From NCBI RefSeq assembly GCF_021391535.1, contig NZ_CP090066.1, positions 4,108,501 through 4,172,500 on the forward strand: 64,000 bases of DNA, read 5' to 3'. This DNA comes from Aurantimonas sp. HBX-1. Its GTDB lineage: Bacteria; Pseudomonadota; Alphaproteobacteria; Rhizobiales; Rhizobiaceae. This document shows, piece after piece, positions 58,549 to 64,000 of this stretch. The notes under the pieces were generated by a model. The model did no database searches. It was not told where the DNA came from and worked only from the letters and a program-made list of their open reading frames with translations. Numbering within the stretch: position 1 is the stretch's first letter; the number at the start of each line of letters is the position of its first letter. The translations under genes and the position numbers were made by a program.

Positions 58549-58974
58549 ATGGAAACGGAAATCGCAGAAGTCTTCACGGCGATGCCGGCCGAACTGGTGC
58601 TGCTCGGCTGGTCCGCGGTGCTGGCGCTGGTCATGCTGACGATCCACATCCTGACGACGACGCCGGATCTCGGGCTGGCGACGGCGGTGAAGCCGCGGGA
58701 CGACAACCCGCAGCCGACCGGCATCCTGGCGGGGCGCGCCAAGCGCGCCTGGACGAATTTCAACGAGACCTACGCGCTCTTCGTCGGGCTGACGCTGGCG
58801 CTCGTCGCGTCCGGTCAGACCGGCGGCCTCGGCCTCACCGGCGCACAGCTCTGGCTCTTCGCACGGGTTCTCTACGCCCCCATCTACTATTTCGGCATTC
58901 CGTGGCTGCGGACCGTCGTCTTCTTCGCGTCGATCGTCGGGCTCGTCCTGATGGTCATCGACCTTCTCACCTGA
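58549..58974 (+). CDS. MAPEG family membrane protein
   Basis: A 141-residue membrane protein with four helices (AELVLLGWSAVLALVMLTIH, ETYALFVGLTLALVASGQ, LWLFARVLYAPIYYFGIPW, VVFFASIVGLVLMVIDLL) and the MAPEG motif AKRAWTNFNETYALF. MAPEG proteins include microsomal glutathione transferases, but most bacterial members are uncharacterised. ATG 58549 follows AAGGAG. It lies directly before lpd (41 bp), an order shared with rhizobial suc-lpd clusters. Confidence 0.9.
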   Translation: METEIAEVFTAMPAELVLLGWSAVLALVMLTIHILTTTPDLGLATAVKPRDDNPQPTGILAGRAKRAWTNFNETYALFVGLTLALVASGQTGGLGLTGAQLWLFARVLYAPIYYFGIPWLRTVVFFASIVGLVLMVIDLLT

Positions 58975-59015
58975 TCCGGGCCGATCGCGCCCGCACGTTT
59001 CGAACAGGACTGGAA

Positions 59016-60428
59016 ATGGCTGAACCCTTCGACCTCGTCGTCATCGGATCGGGACCCGGCGGCTATGTCTGCGCCATCAAGGCAGCGCAGCTCGGCCTTC
59101 GGGTCGCCGTCGTCGAGAAGCGCAAGACCTATGGCGGCACCTGCCTGAATGTCGGCTGCATCCCCTCCAAGGCGCTGCTGCACGCCTCCGAGATGTTCGC
59201 CGAGGCCGGGCATTCGTTCGGCGAGCTCGGCATCGAGGCCGAGCCGCGGCTCAACCTGCCGAAGATGCTGGAGCACAAGGACAAGACGGTGAAGTCGAAT
59301 GTCGACGGCATCGCCTTCCTGTTCAAGAAGAACAAGATCACCGGGGTGATCGGCACCGGCAAGCTGGTTTCCGCTTCCGAGGTCGAGGTGACGAAGGAGG
59401 ACGGCTCGACCGAGACGCTGCCCGCCAAGGCGATCTGCATCGCCACCGGCTCGTCCGTCGCCGGCATTCCCGGGGTCGACGTCGCGTTCGACCACGACAC
59501 GATCGTCTCGTCAGACGACGCGATCGCGCTCCAGAAGGTGCCGGAGACGATGGTCGTCGTCGGCGGCGGTGTCATCGGACTGGAGCTCGGCTCCGTCTGG
59601 GCCCGGCTCGGGGCGAAGGTCACCGTGGTGGAGTACCTCGACAAGATCCTCGGCGGGATGGACGGCGAGGTCGCCGCGGCGTTCCAGAAGCTCCTGGTCA
59701 AGCAGGGCCTGACCTTCAAGCTCGGCGCCAAGGTCACCGATGTCGCCCGCAAGGATGGCGGCGGCGCTTCGGTGACGTTCGAGCCGGCCAAGGGCGGCGA
59801 GGCGGAGACGCTCGCCGCCGACGTCGTGCTGGTCGCCACCGGCCGCAAGCCCTACACCGATGGGCTCGGGCTCGAGGCGGTGGGCGTTTCGCTCGACGAT
59901 CGCGGCCGTATCGAAATCGATGGGCACTACAAGACCAATGTCGACGGGATCTACGCGATCGGCGACGTGGTGAAGGGCGCGATGCTTGCCCACAAGGCCG
60001 AGGACGAGGGCGTGGCGCTGGCGGAGATCCTCGCCGGCCAGGCGGGTCACGTGAATTACGATGCGATTCCCTCGGTGGTCTACACCTCGCCGGAAGTCGC
60101 CTCGGTGGGCCGCACCGAGGAGGAGCTGAAAGCCGCCGGCGTCGAGTACAAGGTCGGCAAGTTCCCGTTCATGGCGAATGGCCGCGCCCGGGCGATGCTG
60201 AAGACCGACGGTTTCGTGAAGTTCCTCACCGATCCGCGCACCGACAGGGTGCTCGGCTGCCACATCCTCGGCGCCGGCGCCGGCGATCTCATCGCGGAAG
60301 CCGCGCTGCTGATCGAGTTCGGCGGTTCGGCCGAAGATCTGGCGCGGACGTCGCATGCGCATCCGACGCTGTCGGAGGTGATGCGCGAGGCGGCCTTCGC
60401 CGCCTTCGCCAAGCCGATCCACATCTGA
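59016..60428 (+). CDS. lpd: dihydrolipoyl dehydrogenase
   Basis: A 470-residue FAD-disulphide oxidoreductase that reoxidises the lipoyl group of SucB and makes NADH. The FAD motif is GSGPGGYVCAIKAAQLG (residues 12-28), the redox disulphide GGTCLNVGCIPSKALLHASE (Cys-x4-Cys), the NAD motif GGGVIGLELGSVW, and the C-terminal catalytic His-Glu dyad in HAHPTLSEVMREA. Last gene of the TCA cluster; a strong terminator follows at 60481. Confidence 0.97.
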   Translation: MAEPFDLVVIGSGPGGYVCAIKAAQLGLRVAVVEKRKTYGGTCLNVGCIPSKALLHASEMFAEAGHSFGELGIEAEPRLNLPKMLEHKDKTVKSNVDGIAFLFKKNKITGVIGTGKLVSASEVEVTKEDGSTETLPAKAICIATGSSVAGIPGVDVAFDHDTIVSSDDAIALQKVPETMVVVGGGVIGLELGSVWARLGAKVTVVEYLDKILGGMDGEVAAAFQKLLVKQGLTFKLGAKVTDVARKDGGGASVTFEPAKGGEAETLAADVVLVATGRKPYTDGLGLEAVGVSLDDRGRIEIDGHYKTNVDGIYAIGDVVKGAMLAHKAEDEGVALAEILAGQAGHVNYDAIPSVVYTSPEVASVGRTEEELKAAGVEYKVGKFPFMANGRARAMLKTDGFVKFLTDPRTDRVLGCHILGAGAGDLIAEAALLIEFGGSAEDLARTSHAHPTLSEVMREAAFAAFAKPIHI

Positions 60429-60480
60429 GCCGGCAATCGGGGCGGCGGATCCGCCGTCCCACGTGAATCAGCCGTTACGA

Positions 60481-60512
60481 AAAGGCCCGGTCGCTTGCGC
60501 GACCGGGCCTTT
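60481..60512. terminator. bidirectional terminator after lpd
   Basis: AAAGGCCCGGTCGC-TTGC-GCGACCGGGCCTTT, a perfect 14-bp stem with T-runs on both strands. It ends the lpd transcript rightward and the small secreted protein gene leftward. Confidence 0.92.
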
Positions 60513-60533
60513 GCCGTTTCGGAAGATCTGCCG

Positions 60534-60722
60534 TCAGCCCTTCTTGTCGGCATCCGTCGTGACGGGCGGCGTCGGGGCGGTGCCGGTGGTGCCGGCATCG
60601 GCGGTCACGACCGGCGCCGGGGCCTCGGCAGTGATGTCGTGGGAGGCGCAGGCGGCCATGGCGCCGCTGGACGCGGCGGCGAGAAGGCCTGCGGTGAGGG
60701 TGACAGCGAGAAAGGATTTCAT
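60534..60722 (-). CDS. small secreted Ala/Thr/Pro-rich protein
   Basis: A 62-residue precursor with a signal peptide (MKSFLAVTLTAGLLAAASSG, cleavage near AMA-AC) and a short low-complexity mature part rich in Thr, Ala and Pro (PAPVVTADAGTTGTAPTPPV). Not recognised. ATG 60722 follows AAGGAGACC. It is isolated, ended by the bidirectional terminator. Confidence 0.65.
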   Translation of the reverse strand: MKSFLAVTLTAGLLAAASSGAMAACASHDITAEAPAPVVTADAGTTGTAPTPPVTTDADKKG

Positions 60723-60830
60723 GCGGCATGGTCTCCTTGGGCTGTTGCGGTCCGCGAAGCGTAGAGGTGATTTCGGGCGGCGAACAGGCGGGAGAGAGCG
60801 GACCTCTTCACTTTGTGGTGCGTCGCAGTG

Positions 60831-61910
60831 TCACTGCGGACCAAGCGAATCGGCGCGGCTGACCTCCCAGCCCTCTTCGCGCAGCAGCGCGACCAGCCCC
60901 GACTCGCCCGGCAGGTGCAGCGCGCCGACGGCGACGAATGCGCCGCCCTTGGCGAGCATCGGCTGCATCCGCTCGACCATCCGCTGGTTGCGTTCGGTGA
61001 CGACGCGGCGCTCGAACTCCGCGTAGCCCTCGCCGGCCCCGACCAGCAGGCCGCCGTTCGGCACCGCCGCCTCGATGGCCGGCATGATCATCGCGATCCG
61101 CCCCTCCAGATAGAGCGCCAGCATCGTCTCCATGATGTCCGGCATGCGCTCCGACAGCGCCACCGTGGCGACGAGGCTTTCGAGCTGCAGGTCGAGCGAG
61201 AGGGACGCCAGCGCCTCCAGTTGCTCGGCGGCGGTCTCCAGCCCCTCCACCGGCTTGCCTTCCGCCGTCGCCCGCTCGGCGAGCGCGGTGTCGAGCACCG
61301 CACCGCCCTCCTCCTTGCGCGCCGTCTCGCAGGCCGGCAGCATCAGGCTGACCGCCGTGAACCAGGGCTGCAGCGTCTCGACCGCCTGCAGCGGGATGCC
61401 GCGGGCGGTCAGCCCGGCCTCGACCGTCGCGAGGTCCGCAGGGTCGAGCAGGCTCGCCAGGGTCTCGCCGCGCGGCAGATTGACGAATTCCGGATGCGCG
61501 AAGAACGCCGCCGCCGCCTTGGCCGGGTCGGCGGCGTCGGTGGTCTCGATCACCAGGCGGGCCGACGCCGCGAAGGCGGCGTCCGCGGCGGGCGGCAGCG
61601 TCAGGACGCGCGGATCGCTGAGATGCATCGTGCCGAACAGGAAGGAGGGCGCCACCCCGTCCCGCTCGATACGGAACAGCTTGCCTTCCCCGTCCGGAAC
61701 GGCGGCCGCCGCCGCCTCGATCGCCGGCAGCTTTCCGTCGGCGCGCAGGGCCTCGACGAGATTGCTGCCGCGGCAGGGATCTTCCGCCGTCGCCGCCGCC
61801 GCGACGGGGCCTGGGGCGCCCAGCCAGAGACCGAGGGCGAGGGCCGCAAGGACTGTGCGGAGCCGGCGCGGCGCGGCGGCGGAACGAACGAGGCCGGGGA
61901 GCGGGATCAT
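60831..61910 (-). CDS. TraB/GumN family protein
   Basis: A 359-residue exported protein (signal LRTVLAALALGLWLGAPGP). The TraB/GumN domain has LFGTMHLSDPRVLTLPP near the start with the conserved GTxH motif and, near the end, RNQRMVERMQPMLAKGGAFV and VGALHLPGESGLVALLREEG (GxxH). The paired motifs suggest a metal-dependent hydrolase, as proposed for the related Tiki/EreA fold. ATG 61910 overlaps the xerC stop (ATGA). Confidence 0.9.
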   Translation of the reverse strand: MIPLPGLVRSAAAPRRLRTVLAALALGLWLGAPGPVAAAATAEDPCRGSNLVEALRADGKLPAIEAAAAAVPDGEGKLFRIERDGVAPSFLFGTMHLSDPRVLTLPPAADAAFAASARLVIETTDAADPAKAAAAFFAHPEFVNLPRGETLASLLDPADLATVEAGLTARGIPLQAVETLQPWFTAVSLMLPACETARKEEGGAVLDTALAERATAEGKPVEGLETAAEQLEALASLSLDLQLESLVATVALSERMPDIMETMLALYLEGRIAMIMPAIEAAVPNGGLLVGAGEGYAEFERRVVTERNQRMVERMQPMLAKGGAFVAVGALHLPGESGLVALLREEGWEVSRADSLGPQ

Positions 61911-62890
61911 CAGGCAGTTCTCGCTTGATTCGGGACCGGACGCCGGCGGCGCGCGCGGGGGTGCGTATCGTCATACACCGACAGCAGCCGGGCGGCGTCG
62001 ACCGCGGTGTAGTTCTGCGTCGTCGACAGGCTGGCATGGCCGAGCAGGTCCTGGATGGTGCGCAGGTCGCCGCCCGCCGACAGGAGATGCGTCGCGAAGG
62101 AATGGCGCAGCGCATGCGGCGTCGCCGATTCCGGCAGGCCGAGTGCGCCGCGCAGCAGCGCCATCGCCCGCTGCACGATCTGCGGCCTCAGCGGCCCGCC
62201 CCGGGCGCCGCGGAACAGCGGCCCGTTGGCGGGGAGCGGATACGGGCAGAGCCGGCGATACTCCGCCGCCGCCGTCAGGACCGCCGGCAGCAGCGGCACC
62301 AGCCGGGTCTTGCCGCCCTTGCCGGCGACCGGCATCGACCGGGCGGCCGGGTCCGCCAGCGCATCGCCCGGCAGCGACAGCGCCTCGGAGATGCGCAGGC
62401 CGCAGCCATAGAGCAGCGTCAGCACCGCCGTGTCGCGGGCGGCAATCCACGGCTCGGCGGCGTAGGCGCCGGCATCCTCGGCCACCGACATCGCATCGGC
62501 GACGCTGAGCGGGCGGGGCAGGGATTTCGGCTGCTTCGGCGCCCGCATCGCCTTGGCGCCCGCCGCGGAGGCAAGGCCCTTGCGCTCGAGATGGCGCACG
62601 AAGGAGCGCACCCCGGCAAGGCCCCGCCCCAGCGTCTTGGCGCCGGCGCCGTCGCGGCGCCGCGACGCCAGGAAGGCGCGCAGGTCGGTGGTGCCGAGAT
62701 CGGCGAGGTCGGCCATGTCGGCGGCCCGGGCGTTGTAGCCGGTGAGGAACACCAGGAACTGCCGCAGGTCCCGCTCGTAGGCCTCGAGCGTATGCGGGCT
62801 CGCATGCCGCTCGTTCGACAGCTGGGCGAGCCAGGCGGCCTTTTCCTCGAGCAGCCGGGCGGTGGCGTAGACCAGCAGCGCTTCTGCCAT
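61910..62890 (-). CDS. xerC: tyrosine recombinase XerC
   Basis: A 326-residue site-specific recombinase that, with XerD, resolves chromosome dimers at dif. The N-terminal SAM-like domain holds HASPHTLEAYERDLRQFLVF. The catalytic residues are Arg in YGCGLRISEALSL, Lys in AGKGGKTRLVPL, His-x-x-Arg in HALRHSFATHLLSAGG, His in LLGHASLSTTQNY and Tyr in that last motif. All are intact. The start ATG 62890 gives the usual length. Confidence 0.94.
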   Translation of the reverse strand: MAEALLVYATARLLEEKAAWLAQLSNERHASPHTLEAYERDLRQFLVFLTGYNARAADMADLADLGTTDLRAFLASRRRDGAGAKTLGRGLAGVRSFVRHLERKGLASAAGAKAMRAPKQPKSLPRPLSVADAMSVAEDAGAYAAEPWIAARDTAVLTLLYGCGLRISEALSLPGDALADPAARSMPVAGKGGKTRLVPLLPAVLTAAAEYRRLCPYPLPANGPLFRGARGGPLRPQIVQRAMALLRGALGLPESATPHALRHSFATHLLSAGGDLRTIQDLLGHASLSTTQNYTAVDAARLLSVYDDTHPRARRRRPVPNQARTA

Positions 62891-62971
62891 CGCGGCGTCC
62901 TTCCTTCGATCCGCCGTCGTCGGGGCGGCGCGGGCGAGCCTACGCGCGCCGGGTAAACTCCGCGTATCGCC

Positions 62972-62996
62972 GGAACCCTCCTTCGCCGAAACGGTT
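62972..62996 (+). promoter_or_regulatory. candidate EcfG/RpoE2-type promoter of the OsmC gene
   Basis: GGAAC (62972-62976), 18 bases, TT (62995-62996) in a CGGTT context. Transcription would start near 63003 and give a leader of about 64 bases before ATG 63067. Confidence 0.6.
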
Positions 62997-63066
62997 GCTC
63001 GACGACCATCCGGCGTTACGCAACCACATGCGCCGGGCGCGACAGAAGCTCGAAAGGACAATTCCC

Positions 63067-63501
63067 ATGAAACGTCATGCGACAGCAATCTGGAAGGGTG
63101 CCCTGAAGGACGGAACCGGCGCGCTCACCACCCAGTCCGGCGCGCTCCAGGACCACGGCTATTCGTTCAAGGCGCGATTCGAGGACGAAAGCGGCCGCTC
63201 CGGCACCAACCCGGAAGAACTGCTCGCCGCCGCCCATGCCGGCTGCTTCGCGATGCAGCTGTCGCATTTCCTGGCCGAGAACGGCACGCCGGCAGCCGAG
63301 TTGAAGGTCCAGGCCGTGGTGTCGGTCGAGCAGGGTGCGGCCGGTTTCGACATCACCGAGAGCGCCCTCAGCCTCGAGGCGAAGGTCCCGGGCGTCGATT
63401 CGGCAACTTTCGAGGAGCTGGCCAAGAAGGCCAAGGAAGGCTGCCCGGTCTCCAAGGCGCTCGGCGCGATCAAGGTCAGTCTCGACGCCAAGCTCGTCTA
63501 G
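63067..63501 (+). CDS. OsmC-type organic peroxide reductase
   Basis: A 144-residue thiol peroxidase of the OsmC branch. The two catalytic cysteines are in AAAHAGCFAMQLSHFL (about residue 59) and AKEGCPVSKAL (about 123); the N-terminal Arg/Glu network is in GTNPEELLAAAHAG. It reduces organic hydroperoxides. ATG 63067 follows GAAAGGAC. A stress-type promoter lies upstream, consistent with osmotic or general stress control. Convergent with the fur-family gene. Confidence 0.94.
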   Translation: MKRHATAIWKGALKDGTGALTTQSGALQDHGYSFKARFEDESGRSGTNPEELLAAAHAGCFAMQLSHFLAENGTPAAELKVQAVVSVEQGAAGFDITESALSLEAKVPGVDSATFEELAKKAKEGCPVSKALGAIKVSLDAKLV

Positions 63502-63531
63502 GTCGGCGGAAGCCGCCCGGCCAAGGCCGAA

Positions 63532-63966
63532 TCAGTCGTCCTTGCGCCGGCGGGCATAGAGTTCCAGCCGGTGCGAGACGAGTTCGTAGCCGAGTTCGCG
63601 GGCGATCTCTTCCTGCAGCCGTTCGATACGGTCGGATCGGAACTCCACCACGTCGCCGGTCTCCACATCGATCAGATGATCGTGGTGGCGTCCGGCGGCG
63701 TGCTCGAATCGCGACGGCCCGCCCTCGAAGACGTGGCGCTGGATGGCGCCCTTCTCCTCCAGCAGCTTCATGGTCCGGTAGACGGTGGAGAGCGAGATCG
63801 CCGGGTCGACCTCGGCGGCACGGCGGAAGATCTCCAGCGCGTCCGGATGGTCCTCGCCGCCGGCGAGAATCGCCAGGATGGTGCGGCGCGGCCGGGTGAT
63901 GCGCACCCCGGCGGCCCGCAGGATCGCTTCGTAATTGCCGGCTGCCTGCCCGTGTCTGTCGTTCAT
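63532..63966 (-). CDS. Fur family transcriptional regulator
   Basis: A 144-residue Fur-family repressor. The N-terminal winged helix includes VRITRPRRTILAILAGGEDH and STVYRTMKLLEEKGAI; the metal-binding part has HHDHLIDVETGDVVEF and ELVSHRLELYARR. It lacks the CxxC zinc pairs of many Fur proteins and resembles rhizobial Fur/Mur, which often senses manganese. Which metal is used cannot be told here. ATG 63966 (MNDRHGQ) is preferred to ATG 63975 because it has AGGA at a suitable distance. The promoter region lies just beyond the window. Confidence 0.88.
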   Translation of the reverse strand: MNDRHGQAAGNYEAILRAAGVRITRPRRTILAILAGGEDHPDALEIFRRAAEVDPAISLSTVYRTMKLLEEKGAIQRHVFEGGPSRFEHAAGRHHDHLIDVETGDVVEFRSDRIERLQEEIARELGYELVSHRLELYARRRKDD

Positions 63967-64000
63967 GGCTGCCATCCTGCCGAAAGCCGGGCGCCGCTGC

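Noticed and set aside
60456..60469. GTCCCACGTGAATC after lpd as another parS.
   Set aside because: Three mismatches to the palindrome, one of them in the right arm; CACGTG alone is common in such DNA. A similar weak match at 60044-60057 has four mismatches.

Overview
The window is a gene-dense, G+C-rich (roughly two thirds) chromosomal segment from an alphaproteobacterium, most likely a member of the Hyphomicrobiales (Rhizobiales). The reasons are the order mnmE-mnmG-rsmG-parA-parB-holA-lptE-leuS, a very large NAD-type glutamate dehydrogenase, an Omp19-type protease-inhibitor lipoprotein, a DUF1674 (SdhF-like) protein, an Atu4866-type protein, and the linked mdh-sucCD-sucAB-lpd cluster. The family cannot be fixed from the sequence alone. 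No phage, transposase, CRISPR array, rRNA or tRNA was recognised; the segment reads as ordinary core chromosome.

Layout. 1-3602: the 3' end of a GAF/class III cyclase gene, a YbaK-type deacylase and a DUF255 protein. 3807-11628: tRNA modification (mnmE, mnmG), rsmG and the chromosome partition genes parA/parB, with a cluster of parS-like sites, then holA and lptE on the other strand. 11615-21342: leuS, a large catalase, YggS, an AI-2E family permease, a DUF1761 protein and acetyl-CoA synthetase. 21343-25390: a stand-alone 25-codon reading frame with an extreme Shine-Dalgarno, a secreted PRC-barrel protein, cyclopropane fatty acid synthase (with a parS site in its leader), a secreted nuclease and DUF1674. 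25682-34823: htpX, rsmB, a heparinase II/III-like protein, a LysR/SDR/AhpD-fold/Atu4866 group, a small basic protein, a small lipoprotein and purH. 35062-49505: an MFS (UMF1-type) permease, a 41-residue basic protein, giant GDH, an AhpD-like protein, a lemA-TPM-TPM operon, pdxY, DUF429, carbonic anhydrase, Omp19-like lipoprotein and zapE. 49799-60428: the TCA cluster mdh, sucC, sucD, sucA, sucB, an SDR, a MAPEG protein and lpd. 60534-63966: a small secreted protein, TraB/GumN, xerC, OsmC-like and a Fur-family regulator.

How it works together. The ParA/ParB/parS set places the window close to the replication origin, although no DnaA-box cluster was seen by eye. XerC serves terminal dimer resolution. 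The TCA cluster supplies malate dehydrogenase, succinyl-CoA synthetase and 2-oxoglutarate dehydrogenase. Several stress-type genes (catalase, OsmC, PRC-barrel, small basic protein) carry upstream GGAAC-N18/19-TT elements that resemble the EcfG/RpoE2 general stress promoter.

Most interesting signals: (1) imperfect parS sites near mnmE whose left arm has become a GANTC (CcrM methylation) site; (2) a 25-codon gene at 21646-21723 preceded by a 14-nt perfect complement of the 16S rRNA 3' tail and followed by its own terminator; (3) a perfect parS palindrome in the cfa leader 15 kb from parB; (4) an inverted pair of palindromic repeats between sucC and sucD; (5) the set of stress-type promoters.
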